Shown here piece by piece: positions 9,078-17,603 of a stretch of DNA of 64,000 nucleotides. A program made the position numbers and the translations under genes. The first letter of the stretch is position 1. Each line of letters opens with the position of its first letter. Origin of the DNA: Streptomyces sp. NBC_00376 (GTDB lineage Bacteria; Actinomycetota; Actinomycetes; Streptomycetales; Streptomycetaceae); NCBI RefSeq assembly GCF_036077095.1, contig NZ_CP107960.1, positions 1,178,001 through 1,242,000 on the forward strand, read 5' to 3'. Under the pieces are notes generated by a model. That model had not been told where the DNA came from, made no database searches, and saw nothing but the letters and a program-made list of their open reading frames with translations.

Positions 9078-10244
9078 TCAGCTCACGGTGACGGCGGGAG
9101 CCCCCGACGGCTTCCCCGCCCCGTCCATGGACTCGGCGATCTTCAGGGCTTCCTCGATGAGCGTCTCTACGATCTTCGACTCGGGCACCGTCTTGATGAC
9201 CTCGCCCTTCACGAAGATCTGCCCCTTGCCGTTGCCGGACGCGACACCCAGGTCCGCCTCACGGGCCTCGCCCGGACCGTTGACGACACAGCCCATCACG
9301 GCCACCCGCAACGGCACCTCCATGCCCTCAAGGCCCGCCGACACCTGATCCGCCAGCTTGTACACATCCACCTGCGCCCGGCCGCACGACGGACACGACA
9401 CGATCTCCAGCCGCCGCTGCCGCAGGTTCAACGACTCCAGGATCTGGATGCCGACCTTGACCTCCTCGGCCGGCGGCGCCGACAACGACACCCGGATCGT
9501 GTCCCCGATCCCCTCCGACAGCAACGCACCGAACGCCACCGCCGACTTGATCGTCCCCTGGAACGCAGGACCCGCCTCCGTCACACCCAGATGCAGCGGA
9601 TAGTCACAACGAGCCGCCAGCTGACGGTACGCATTGACCATCACCACCGGATCGTTGTGCTTCACCGAGATCTTGATGTCACGGAAACCGTGCTCCTCGA
9701 AGAGCGACGCCTCCCACAACGCCGACTCCACCAACGCCTCCGGCGTCGCCTTCCCGTACTTCGCCAGCAGCCGCGCGTCCAGCGAACCCGCGTTCACACC
9801 GATCCGGATCGGCGTACCCGCGTCCCCCGCCGCCCGCGCGATCTCCTTGACCTTGTCGTCGAACTGCTTGATGTTCCCCGGATTCACCCGCACCGCCGCA
9901 CAACCCGCGTCGATCGCCGCGAACACGTACTTCGGCTGGAAATGAATATCCGCGATCACCGGGATCTGCGACTTCTTCGCGATCGTCGCCAGCGCGTCCG
10001 CGTCGTCCTGCGTCGGACACGCCACCCGCACGATCTGACAGCCCGACGCCGTCAGCTCCGCGATCTGCTGCAACGTCGCACCGATGTCCGACGTACGCGT
10101 CGTCGTCATCGACTGCACCGACACCGGCGCGTCCCCGCCCACCGCAACCGACCCGACCCGGATGCGCCGCGAGGGGCGGCGCATCGCGAGCGGACGGGCC
10201 GGCAGCCCGGGGAGACCCAGTGCGACCGGTTCTCCAGCGGTCAT
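9078..10244 (-). CDS. ispG: 4-hydroxy-3-methylbut-2-enyl-diphosphate synthase
   Basis: This 388-aa IspG (GcpE) carries out the penultimate MEP-pathway step, turning MEcPP into HMBPP with a 4Fe-4S cluster. The N-terminal barrel starts with the conserved [12 protein letters not shown], continues with [10 protein letters not shown] and VRVNPGN, and the C-terminal domain has the cluster cysteines in SCPSCGR and [11 protein letters not shown]. Its ATG lies 4 bp after the hpnH stop, so the genes are coupled. Together with dxs this makes an isoprenoid-supply module inside the hopanoid operon. As for dxs, a second genomic copy is likely in streptomycetes. Confidence 0.96.
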   Translation of the reverse strand: MTAGEPVALGLPGLPARPLAMRRPSRRIRVGSVAVGGDAPVSVQSMTTTRTSDIGATLQQIAELTASGCQIVRVACPTQDDADALATIAKKSQIPVIADIHFQPKYVFAAIDAGCAAVRVNPGNIKQFDDKVKEIARAAGDAGTPIRIGVNAGSLDARLLAKYGKATPEALVESALWEASLFEEHGFRDIKISVKHNDPVVMVNAYRQLAARCDYPLHLGVTEAGPAFQGTIKSAVAFGALLSEGIGDTIRVSLSAPPAEEVKVGIQILESLNLRQRRLEIVSCPSCGRAQVDVYKLADQVSAGLEGMEVPLRVAVMGCVVNGPGEAREADLGVASGNGKGQIFVKGEVIKTVPESKIVETLIEEALKIAESMDGAGKPSGAPAVTVS

Positions 10245-10248
10245 GACG

Positions 10249-11268
10249 TCACCGGTTCCCGGAGATGGTCTCGCGCGCGGCGCGCAGGGATTCCTTCAGC
10301 GATCCCATGGTGGCGAGCACGGCGGTGGGTTCGTAGCCGCAGTGCGCCATGCAGTTGGCGCAGCGCGGGTCCTTGCCGCGGCCGTACTTGTCCCAGTCGG
10401 TCTCCTCGATGAGCTGACGGTACGTCGGAACGTAGCCGTCGCTCATCAGGTAGCAGGGCCGCTGCCAGCCGAAGAGCGAGTAGTTGGGAATGGCCCACGC
10501 CGTGCACGGGAAGTCCGCCTTGCCCTCCAGGAAGTCGAGGAAGAGCGGCGAGTGGTTCAGCCGCCAGCGGGCCCGGTTGCCGCCCGCGAAGGTCTTCTTG
10601 AACAGTTCGCGGGTCTGCTCGACGCCCAGGAAGTGCTCCTGGTCGGGTGCCTTCTCGTAGGCGTAGGCGGGCGAGATCATCATCTCGTCGACCTTCAGGT
10701 CGTCATTGAGGTAATTGAGGACCTCGATGATGGTCTGCGGGGTGTCGGTGTTGAAGAAGGTGGAGTTCGTGGTGACCCGGAAGCCGCGCCGCTTGGCCTC
10801 CTTGATCGCCGCCACGGCCTCGTCGAAAACCCCTTCCTTGGCGACCGATTCGTCGTGCCGTTCCCGCAGCCCGTCGATGTGCACGGCGAAGGCGAAGAAC
10901 GGCGAGGGCGTGAACTTCTCGATCTTCTTCCGCAGCAGCACCGCGTTGGTGCACAGGAAGACGTATTTCTTGCGCGCCACCAGCTGCCGGACGATCTCAT
11001 CGATCTGCGGGTGCATCAATGGTTCGCCGCCCGCGATGGAAACCATCGGTGCACCCGATTCGAGGACGGCGCCCACGGCCTGGGCCACCGGCATGCGCTG
11101 CTTGAGCACGCCGGCCGGATGCTGGATCTTCCCGCAGCCCTCGCACGCGAGATTGCAGGCGTACAAGGGCTCCAGTTCCACGATGAGCGGGAATTTCTCC
11201 CGCCTGCGGAGCTTCTGTTCGATGAGGTACGTCGCAACCTTGATGGACTGACGGAGCGGCATGGCCAT
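10249..11268 (-). CDS. hpnH: Adenosyl hopene transferase HpnH (radical SAM)
   Basis: This 339-aa radical SAM enzyme attaches the 5'-deoxyadenosyl group to diploptene (hopene), the first step of side-chain extension. The cluster motif CNLACEGC (C38, C42, C45) lies in the N-terminal barrel, [11 protein letters not shown] is the SAM-binding GGEP block, and the HpnH-type C-terminal extension carries further cysteines (CANCMAHCG near residue 307). A longer frame exists, but ATGGCCATG at 11268 is preceded at ideal distance by AGGAGG, which overlaps the hpnG stop, so I use that start. It is translationally coupled to hpnG upstream and ispG downstream. Confidence 0.95.
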   Translation of the reverse strand: MAMPLRQSIKVATYLIEQKLRRREKFPLIVELEPLYACNLACEGCGKIQHPAGVLKQRMPVAQAVGAVLESGAPMVSIAGGEPLMHPQIDEIVRQLVARKKYVFLCTNAVLLRKKIEKFTPSPFFAFAVHIDGLRERHDESVAKEGVFDEAVAAIKEAKRRGFRVTTNSTFFNTDTPQTIIEVLNYLNDDLKVDEMMISPAYAYEKAPDQEHFLGVEQTRELFKKTFAGGNRARWRLNHSPLFLDFLEGKADFPCTAWAIPNYSLFGWQRPCYLMSDGYVPTYRQLIEETDWDKYGRGKDPRCANCMAHCGYEPTAVLATMGSLKESLRAARETISGNR

Positions 11269-11273
11269 CTGGC

Positions 11274-11933
11274 TCACCTCCTGGGGAGCAGCAAAGATCG
11301 GTGCCATTCGTAGAAAGCAGGCAGGACGGCACGGAGAACTCGGAAAGCCGATATTCCACCGCGTATCGTGCCGATGCGGACGAGCTCATGCTCCGGAGCA
11401 TCCACGACCACCCGTACGGCGGCAACCGGGCGCGGCCCGGACCGCAGAGCGGTGCGCAGCGTGGCGGCGGACTCCATGTCCACCGCGATGGCTCCGGTGG
11501 CCCGCAGCCCGGCCCGCTCATGTCCGCGTACGACATGGTCGGAGCCGGTCAGCGGACCGGTGTGGACGGCGCGGCCGGGTACCGCCCCGGCCAGGGCCTC
11601 GGCGAGCAGGCCCGGACCGGTGCAGACCGTACGGTCGCCGCCCTCCCGGGTCTCGTCGGCGACCACCAGGTCCCCGGGGTGCATGCCGGGCAGCAGCCCG
11701 GCGCAGAAGCCGGAGGCGAGGACCGCCGTGCCGGGCGCCCGGTCCTGACCGAGCGCCCGTGCGACGGCCGCCTCGGCGGCCCTGGGGCCCATGCCCGTAC
11801 GGAGTACGGTCACCGGGCCGGGAGTGACGCCGGCCCTGCCCCGGCCGCTGCGCAGGGCGAACTGCTCGATGCCGAGCGCGCAGGCGATCAGCAGCGGCGC
11901 GGCGGGGCCGGCCGTCCCCGGGCCGTCGGCCAT
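11274..11933 (-). CDS. hpnG: Hopanoid-associated phosphorylase HpnG
   Basis: This 219-aa protein belongs to the nucleoside phosphorylase family related to MTA/SAH nucleosidase. HpnG is known to remove adenine from adenosylhopane, leaving the ribosyl derivative. Seen here: the N-terminal LIACALGIEQFALRSG, the central SGFCAGLLPGMHPGDLVVAD and the substrate-binding AVDMESAATLRTA, whose Glu is the family's ribose/catalytic residue. Its ATG shares one base with the shc stop (TGATG), and its own stop lies 5 bp before hpnH. A much longer frame continues upstream but is only the antiregister of shc. Confidence 0.88.
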   Translation of the reverse strand: MADGPGTAGPAAPLLIACALGIEQFALRSGRGRAGVTPGPVTVLRTGMGPRAAEAAVARALGQDRAPGTAVLASGFCAGLLPGMHPGDLVVADETREGGDRTVCTGPGLLAEALAGAVPGRAVHTGPLTGSDHVVRGHERAGLRATGAIAVDMESAATLRTALRSGPRPVAAVRVVVDAPEHELVRIGTIRGGISAFRVLRAVLPAFYEWHRSLLLPRR

Positions 11934-13933
11934 CAGGCCCCCTTGCGGGCGGCCGTGCGGTCGGCGAACGGCTCGCCGTACACGTACCGCCCGAGTGCGG
12001 TGAGCGGGAACACCTGGCGGTAGAGGTGGTAGTTGATGGAGAAGTCCCACGGGAATCCGGTGCCGGTGAAGTACGGCTCGTCCCAGGAGCCGTCGGCCTG
12101 CTGGGTGGCGGTGAGCCAGGCGACCCCGCGCCGCACGGCAACGCTGTCCCGGGCTCCCGCGGCGAGCAGCGCGAGCAGGGCCCAGGCGGTCTGGGAAGCG
12201 GTCGAGGCGCCGTGCCCGATCCACTTCTCCTCCCGGTAGGAGCGCAGGTCCTCGCCCCAGCCGCCGTCGTCGTTCTGCACGGACTCCAGCCAGCCGACCG
12301 CGCGACGGATCGCCGGGTGCGTCACGGGCAGCCCGGCGGCCACCAGCGCGGGCACCACCGACCCTGTTCCGTATACGTAGTTGACGCCCCAGCGGCCGAA
12401 CCAGGCGCCGCTCGCCTCCTGTTCGGCGAGCAGCCACTCGATGCCCCGCCGGGTGACCCGGTGGCCGGCCCGTCCTTCGACGGCGAGCATCTCCACCACG
12501 TGCCCGGTGACGTCGGCGGACGGCGGGTCGATGACCTCGCCGAAGTCGCAGAAGGGCAGCCGGTTGGGGAAGGCGCTGGTGTTGTCGGCGTCGAAGGCGC
12601 CCCAGGCACCGTTGCGGGACTGCATGCCGATGTTCCAGCGGACGCCGCGCCTGATGGCGGCCTCGATGCGGGCCCGGTCGGGGTGGCGGACCCGGCGCAG
12701 TGCGAGGACCACCTCGGCGGTGTCGTCGATGTCCGGGTAGTTGTCGTTGTGGAACTCGAAGGCCCAGCCGCCCGGGTTGAGCCGGGGGCGGCGTACGGAC
12801 CAGTCGCCGGGCCGGACGATCTCCTCGCCGAGCATCCAGTCGGCGGCCTTCACCAGCGCCGGGTGGTCGGGGCGGACCCCGGCGTCGGCGAGCGCGATGG
12901 TGGCGAGGCAGGTGTCCCAGACCGGGGACTGGCATGCCTCGATCATGCGGGCGCCGTCCTCTCGCCACACGGCGAACCGGTCGAGCGATTCGAGTCCGGC
13001 GCGCATCACCGGGTGGTCCAGGTCGTAGCCGAGCAGATGCAGGGCGATGACGGAGTACACGGCGGGCGGCTGGATGCCGCCCCAGCAGCCGTCGTTCTCC
13101 TGGCGTTCGATGATCCAGCGGGCCGCGGCGTTCATCGCGGTCCGGCGCAGCCCGCGCGGAGCGATCCGGTGATAGACGTGCAGCGCCTTGTCCAGGCGCT
13201 GGAAGACACCGTCCCAGCTGGCGGCCGGTGCGAGCCGCCTGGGCGGGTTCGGGTTGCTCCGATCGGTGTGGAGTTCGTCGAGCGGGAAGGGGGCCGGGCG
13301 TACCGGCCGCTTCGCCGAGACGATGGTGAGCGGCACGATGGTCTGGCGGGCCCAGCAGCCGAAGTCGTAGATGTTGAGCGGGGCCCATTTGGGAAAGAAC
13401 ATCAGCTCGGGCGGGAGTTCCGGCAGGTCGTCCCATTTCCACCAGCCGAACAGAGCGAGCCAGATCCGGGTGAAGACCCGGGCGGAGGCGATGCCGCCCT
13501 GTTCCCGGATCCATCCGGACGCGCGGGCCATGTGCGGTTCGTCCGGCCGGTCCCCGGCCAGCCGCAGGGCCACGTACGCCTCGATGGTGGTGGAGAGTTC
13601 ACCGGGGCCGCCGTGGAATGTCGCCCACGTGCCGTCGCCCAGCTGTTCGCCGCGGATGAAGCGGCCGGCCGCCCGGACGGTGTCCGGGTCCTGGATGCCG
13701 AGGAATTGACGGAGCAGCAGGTCCTCGGCGTCCATCGTGACGTTGGTGGCGAGGTCGCCCTTCCACCAGCCCTGCTCGTCCTGCCTGCCGAGGAGGTGCT
13801 CCACCGAGCGTTCCGCGGCCCGCCGCGCGGCGGTGAACACGTCGTCCGCGGCGATGGTTGTGTCGGTCGGTTTGCTGGCCGAGGCTGCGCGGGGGTTCAC
13901 GGCCCCGGTGCTTCCGTCGGTCGTCGCTGTCAT
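11933..13933 (-). CDS. shc: Squalene-hopene cyclase
   Basis: This 666-aa monotopic membrane triterpene cyclase turns squalene into hopene and hopanol, the core step of the operon. The catalytic acid motif DxDD is DIDD at 401-404. Several QW repeats are visible (for example QDEQGWWKG, GTWATFHGG, QENDGCWGG, QADGSWDE), as expected for the alpha-alpha barrel fold. The N-terminal 30 residues are Ala/Thr-rich and not conserved. A Shine-Dalgarno-like GGGGAAG precedes the ATG. A 109-bp gap with a strong hairpin separates it from the polyprenyl synthase gene, the only sizeable gap in the operon. Confidence 0.97.
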   Translation of the reverse strand: MTATTDGSTGAVNPRAASASKPTDTTIAADDVFTAARRAAERSVEHLLGRQDEQGWWKGDLATNVTMDAEDLLLRQFLGIQDPDTVRAAGRFIRGEQLGDGTWATFHGGPGELSTTIEAYVALRLAGDRPDEPHMARASGWIREQGGIASARVFTRIWLALFGWWKWDDLPELPPELMFFPKWAPLNIYDFGCWARQTIVPLTIVSAKRPVRPAPFPLDELHTDRSNPNPPRRLAPAASWDGVFQRLDKALHVYHRIAPRGLRRTAMNAAARWIIERQENDGCWGGIQPPAVYSVIALHLLGYDLDHPVMRAGLESLDRFAVWREDGARMIEACQSPVWDTCLATIALADAGVRPDHPALVKAADWMLGEEIVRPGDWSVRRPRLNPGGWAFEFHNDNYPDIDDTAEVVLALRRVRHPDRARIEAAIRRGVRWNIGMQSRNGAWGAFDADNTSAFPNRLPFCDFGEVIDPPSADVTGHVVEMLAVEGRAGHRVTRRGIEWLLAEQEASGAWFGRWGVNYVYGTGSVVPALVAAGLPVTHPAIRRAVGWLESVQNDDGGWGEDLRSYREEKWIGHGASTASQTAWALLALLAAGARDSVAVRRGVAWLTATQQADGSWDEPYFTGTGFPWDFSINYHLYRQVFPLTALGRYVYGEPFADRTAARKGA

Positions 13934-13980
13934 GGCTTCCCCTTCGTGCAGTCAGTTCCTCTGCTGTGCTGGGGTCTCCG

Positions 13981-14014
13981 TCGGCCGGCGCCCCGGCAAG
14001 GGCGCCGGCCGGCG
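13981..14014 (-). other. Strong hairpin inside the hopanoid operon
   Basis: A stem of 12 bp or more (CGGCCGGCGCCC near 13982-13993 against GGGCGCCGGCCG near 14000-14011) with a CGGCAA loop lies in the 109-bp gap between the polyprenyl synthase gene and shc. No T-tract follows on the minus strand. It could attenuate transcription, stabilise the 3' end of a processed mRNA, or simply mark a separate shc promoter region. Confidence 0.6.
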
Positions 14015-14042
14015 ACTGCGAGTCATATGGAGCAGATAGTGA

Positions 14043-15146
14043 TCATCTCTTTCGTACGACGACGAAGTCCGCGAGCGCTGTGAGCTGCGCCCGCACGGTC
14101 TGCGGCATGTCGATGCGGTGCAGCGCCTCGATGGCGACCGCATGCTGTCGACGGGCCTCCTGGGCGGTCCACTCGCGGCCGCCCGCCTCCTCGATGAGTG
14201 CCGCACGGGCGGCGAACTCCTCCTCGGAGAAGCTCTCGAAATCGCTGCTCTTGGCGTCGGCGGCGAGCAGTTCGCCCAGGCGCTCCGATGCCGGACCGCC
14301 CGCGGCGAGCGCGGCGACGACCGGCAGGGACTTCTTGCGCTGGCGCAGGTCGCTCCAGGTCTGCTTGCCGGTGGACTCGGGGTCGCCCCAGATGCCGAGC
14401 AGATCGTCGACAGCCTGGAAGGCAAGACCGAGGTGGTATCCGTACGCCTCCAGGGTGTCGGCGGTCCGGTCGTCGGCGCCGCCGAGCACCGCGCCGATGG
14501 AACAGGCGCAGGCGAGCAGGGCGCCGGTCTTGTTGCCCTCCATCTCCAGGCACTCCTCGACGGTGACCCGCTCGCGGTGCTCGTAGGAGATGTCCTGGGC
14601 CTGCCCGTCGATGAGCTTGCGGCTGGCCGCGGTCAGCCGGCGGGTCGCGCGGCCCGCCTCGACGGTGCCGAGCTCCAGCAGGACCTCGTTGGCGAGGGCG
14701 AAGAGCGCGTCGCCGACCAGGATCGCCTGGGCGGGGCCGTGCACCTTCCAGACGGTGTCGCGGTGGCGGCGCTGTTCGTCGCCGTCCATCAGGTCGTCGT
14801 GCAGCAGCGAGAAGTTGTGCACGAGTTCGACGGCCACTGCGCCGGGTACGCCGGCCTCCGCCGGGGCGCCTGCGGCCTCCGCGGACAGCAGGGCGAGGGC
14901 CGGGCGGACGGCCTTGCCCCCGTCGCCGTCGGCGGGCTGTCCCTGGGCGTCGATCCAGCCGAAGTGGTAGGCGGCGACGGTGTCCATGGGCGGTGCGAGC
15001 CGGTCAACGGCGGCCCGGAGCACCGGCGTGGAAAGGGCCCGTCCGCGCTCCAGAAGCGCGGTGACGTCCGTGGTGTCGGCCACGGTGTCGAAAGCCGGAT
15101 TCGCCGGGGTCACTGACTCTCCTCTTGTTCCGGTGGTACTGCTCAT
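14043..15146 (-). CDS. Polyprenyl diphosphate synthase (probably FPP-forming)
   Basis: This 367-aa trans-isoprenyl diphosphate synthase should build the allylic diphosphate feeding squalene synthesis. The first aspartate-rich motif is HDDLMDGD (DDLMD at 117-121) and the second region is FQAVDDLLGIWGD. Product length cannot be read with certainty; operon context argues for farnesyl diphosphate. The second motif reads DDLLG rather than DDxxD, a common variant in actinobacterial enzymes. The ATG at 15146 overlaps the hpnE stop by 4 bp and has GCAGGAGG just upstream. About 50 N-terminal residues precede the conserved core. Confidence 0.9.
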   Translation of the reverse strand: MSSTTGTRGESVTPANPAFDTVADTTDVTALLERGRALSTPVLRAAVDRLAPPMDTVAAYHFGWIDAQGQPADGDGGKAVRPALALLSAEAAGAPAEAGVPGAVAVELVHNFSLLHDDLMDGDEQRRHRDTVWKVHGPAQAILVGDALFALANEVLLELGTVEAGRATRRLTAASRKLIDGQAQDISYEHRERVTVEECLEMEGNKTGALLACACSIGAVLGGADDRTADTLEAYGYHLGLAFQAVDDLLGIWGDPESTGKQTWSDLRQRKKSLPVVAALAAGGPASERLGELLAADAKSSDFESFSEEEFAARAALIEEAGGREWTAQEARRQHAVAIEALHRIDMPQTVRAQLTALADFVVVRKR

Positions 15147-16531
15147 GCCGCCTCCTGCAGCGGATGTTCATGGGGGCGGCCGAGCGCCCGGAGGGCGGCT
15201 TCGGCCGCGCTGAACCCGCTGCGGACGGCGCCCTCCATCGTCGCGGGCCAGCCGGTGGCCGTCCATGCCCCGGCCAGGCTGAGGCCGGGCGCACGGGTGC
15301 GGGCACCGGGCCGCAGCCGGCCGACTCCGGGGGCGGGGGCGAAGGTCGCCGTGCGCTCCCGGGTGACGAAGAAGTCCCTGATCCCTGCCCCGCGGGCGGC
15401 CGGCAGGAGCCGCTCCAGCTCGGGCAGGTAGCGGGTGCGCAGCTCGGCGACGGGGAGGTCGATCTCCTCGTCGGCGGCGGACTGGGACACGGCGAGGTAC
15501 TGCCCGGGGCCGGTGAGCCCGGAGGCGTCGGTGCGGTCGAAGACCCACTGGACCGGGGAGCCGAGCGCGGCGAAGAACGGGCGGCGCAGCACCTTGCGGT
15601 CGTAGACGACGTGCACGTTGAGGATCGGCGAGGTGCCGATGTCGAGCAGCCGCTCCGGCGCGTCGAGTGCGCCTTCGGGCAGCAGGTCGTAGGTCTCGCG
15701 CTGCGGGACGGCGAGGACGACGGTGTCCGCCTCGATCCGTTCGCCGCCGGTGTCCACGATCCAGCCGCCATCCCCCGTACGGGTGATGGCTGAGGCCTTC
15801 GTGCGGAGTTCGGTGCGGACCGATGCGGAGTCGAGGGCCTTCCGGGCCAGCGTGTCGTGCACCTCGCCGAGGGGCACGCTCGCCCAGCCGATGTCGGCGG
15901 CGCCGGGTTCGGAGAGGAGTCCGGTCTTGAAGACCTTCGCGGCCAGGGCCAGCGAGGAGTTCGGTGCGGTGGCGTTCAGCGTGGCGACGCCGACCAGGTC
16001 CCAGAGTGCCTCGATGGTGCGCGGCGACTGGCCGTGCCGGGCGAGCCAGCTGCCGAAGTCGACGGTGTCAAGCGCGGGGTCGTCGGGGTCCAGGCGGCCG
16101 AGCGCCAGCGCGGCGCGGCCGACTCCGGCCCGTTCGGCGAGCGAGAGGTGCGGATAGCCGGCCAGTCCGGCGGCGAGGTGGAAGGGCACCGGCAGTGCGT
16201 TGCGGCGCAGCCGTCCCAGCCGGGGGCCCGAGGGCCGTCCGACGTCGAGGACCGGCACGTCCAATCGGTTCTGCAGCGGTGCCAGGCTCGTCCCGTCGAT
16301 CCGGTCGAGAAACCAGCGGTAGGCGGTGCAGCAGCGCAGATAGACATGCTGCCCGTTGTCGACCGTCAGCTCGCCGCGCCGGAAGGAGAAGGCGAGGCCG
16401 CCGAGCCGGGGCCGGCCTTCGAGCAGGGTCACGTCAAGCCCGGCGTCGGCGAGACGCAGGGCCGAGGTGATTCCGGCGAGCCCGCCACCGATCACGACCG
16501 CGCGGGAGGAGCGCGGGGCGTCGTCCGTCAT
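15143..16531 (-). CDS. hpnE: Hydroxysqualene dehydroxylase HpnE
   Basis: This 462-aa FAD-dependent oxidoreductase of the phytoene-desaturase-like amine oxidase fold reduces hydroxysqualene to squalene, the last of the three HpnCDE steps. The dinucleotide-binding motif GGGLAGITSALRLADAG lies near residue 15, followed by the ExxxRxGG region (LEGRPRLGG); the C-terminus has LSLAGAWTATGWPATMEGAV, typical of the family's FAD-contacting end. The ATG is preceded by AAAGGAGG and overlaps the stop of the 40-aa upstream ORF by 4 bp. Without context, a carotenoid desaturase would be a plausible misannotation. Confidence 0.93.
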   Translation of the reverse strand: MTDDAPRSSRAVVIGGGLAGITSALRLADAGLDVTLLEGRPRLGGLAFSFRRGELTVDNGQHVYLRCCTAYRWFLDRIDGTSLAPLQNRLDVPVLDVGRPSGPRLGRLRRNALPVPFHLAAGLAGYPHLSLAERAGVGRAALALGRLDPDDPALDTVDFGSWLARHGQSPRTIEALWDLVGVATLNATAPNSSLALAAKVFKTGLLSEPGAADIGWASVPLGEVHDTLARKALDSASVRTELRTKASAITRTGDGGWIVDTGGERIEADTVVLAVPQRETYDLLPEGALDAPERLLDIGTSPILNVHVVYDRKVLRRPFFAALGSPVQWVFDRTDASGLTGPGQYLAVSQSAADEEIDLPVAELRTRYLPELERLLPAARGAGIRDFFVTRERTATFAPAPGVGRLRPGARTRAPGLSLAGAWTATGWPATMEGAVRSGFSAAEAALRALGRPHEHPLQEAA

Positions 16532-16650
16532 GCGTCCTCCTTTCGCCAGGTCACTTCAGTCAGGGACGCATCAGCGCAGCGGAGGGTTGACCGCCGGGCG
16601 GTTCGGGTCTCCGTGCTGCACATGGTGCGCGAGATGTCCGCACGTCGCAT
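16528..16650 (-). CDS. 40-aa ORF coupled between hpnD and hpnE
   Basis: This 40-residue Arg/Thr-rich peptide starts at an ATG that shares one base with the hpnD stop (TGATG) and ends in a TGA that overlaps the hpnE ATG (ATGA). It thus bridges the 118-bp gap exactly, with the good Shine-Dalgarno of hpnE inside its own last codons. Its second half (RRSTLRCADASLTEVTWR) resembles small Streptomyces proteins that I recall as DUF6380 (consensus like RATLRRxxASLTE). No membrane segment or known domain is visible. It may be a real micro-protein or simply a translated spacer that keeps ribosomes moving into hpnE. Confidence 0.6.
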   Translation of the reverse strand: MRRADISRTMCSTETRTARRSTLRCADASLTEVTWRKEDA

Positions 16651-17603
16651 CAGACACGCCCCCTGGTCGTGCGCCGGGAGATGTACCGGGCGTCGAGCCC
16701 GGACAGCCCGCGCACCGCTACGTAGGCCTTCTCGTGGCCCGGCAGCGAGACCCGGCCGCGCAGCACCGCCTCGGGGTCGCGCTCGATCCGGTCGAGCAGC
16801 CGCCGGTAGATGCCCGCCATGGCCGCGACACACGCGCCGCTGCGCCGGTCCAGCATGGGCAGCAGCCGGTAACCCTCGGCGAACAGGGCGCGGGCGCGCC
16901 GCACCTCGAAGTGGACGAGGCCCGCGAAGTCGGCGCCGGGCGGCGGGGTGGCCCGGTGGAAGCCGGCCGAGCAGCCGAACTTGGCGAGGTCGTCGGCGGG
17001 CAGATACGTACGTCCGTTGCCCGCGTCCTCGCGGACATCGCGCAGGATGTTGGTCAGCTGGAGCGCGAGGCCGAGGGTGTCGGCGTACTCCGCGGCCCGG
17101 TCGGCGCCCGGGGCGCCGGGCTCGGTACCGAAGACGCCCAGGCTGAGGCGGCCGATGGCACCCGCGACACAGCGGCAGTAGACCTTGAGGTCGTCCCAGG
17201 TCTCGTACGTCGCACCACGCACGTCCATCAGCACGCCGTCGATGAGCTCGTCGAGCCCGCCGAGCGGGAGCGGGAACCTGCGCGCGGCGTCGGCGAGCGC
17301 GACGGCCACCGGGTCGGTGTCGTCCTCGTCGACCGCTCCGTCCCGGATCCGGTCCAGGATGCCGCGGGTGCTCTCCAGGCGGGACCGCTTGGTGTCCGCG
17401 TCCAGCTCGCCGTCGCCGATGTCGTCGACCCGACGGGAGAAGGCGTACAGCGCCGACATGGCCTGCCGCTTCTCGGCCGGCAGCAGCCTGATGCCGTACG
17501 CGAAGTTACGCGCCTGCTGTCCGGTGACCGCCTCGCAGTAACTGTATGCGGCCTGTACCGGTGCCGACATGTACGTCGTCTGTCCCTCCACGGTCCGGCT
17601 CAC
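16650..17603 (-). CDS. hpnD: Presqualene diphosphate synthase HpnD
   Basis: This 317-aa squalene/phytoene-synthase-family enzyme should condense two FPP molecules to presqualene diphosphate. Both aspartate-rich regions are present: SRRVDDIGDGELD (near residues 51-63) and LTNILRDVREDAGNGRTYLPADD. Length and fold match the family. It overlaps hpnC by 4 bp (ATGA) and is followed without gap by the 40-aa ORF. HpnD and HpnC are paralogues; I separate them by order and by the NILRDVREDAGNGRTYLP motif of the HpnD type. Confidence 0.93.
   Translation of the reverse strand: MSRTVEGQTTYMSAPVQAAYSYCEAVTGQQARNFAYGIRLLPAEKRQAMSALYAFSRRVDDIGDGELDADTKRSRLESTRGILDRIRDGAVDEDDTDPVAVALADAARRFPLPLGGLDELIDGVLMDVRGATYETWDDLKVYCRCVAGAIGRLSLGVFGTEPGAPGADRAAEYADTLGLALQLTNILRDVREDAGNGRTYLPADDLAKFGCSAGFHRATPPPGADFAGLVHFEVRRARALFAEGYRLLPMLDRRSGACVAAMAGIYRRLLDRIERDPEAVLRGRVSLPGHEKAYVAVRGLSGLDARYISRRTTRGRV

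Noticed and set aside
11274..13514. A 746-codon frame joining hpnG to a long upstream stretch
   Set aside because: The upstream 527 codons are an alternate frame of shc. The HpnG domain starts at MADGPG, with its ATG overlapping the shc stop.
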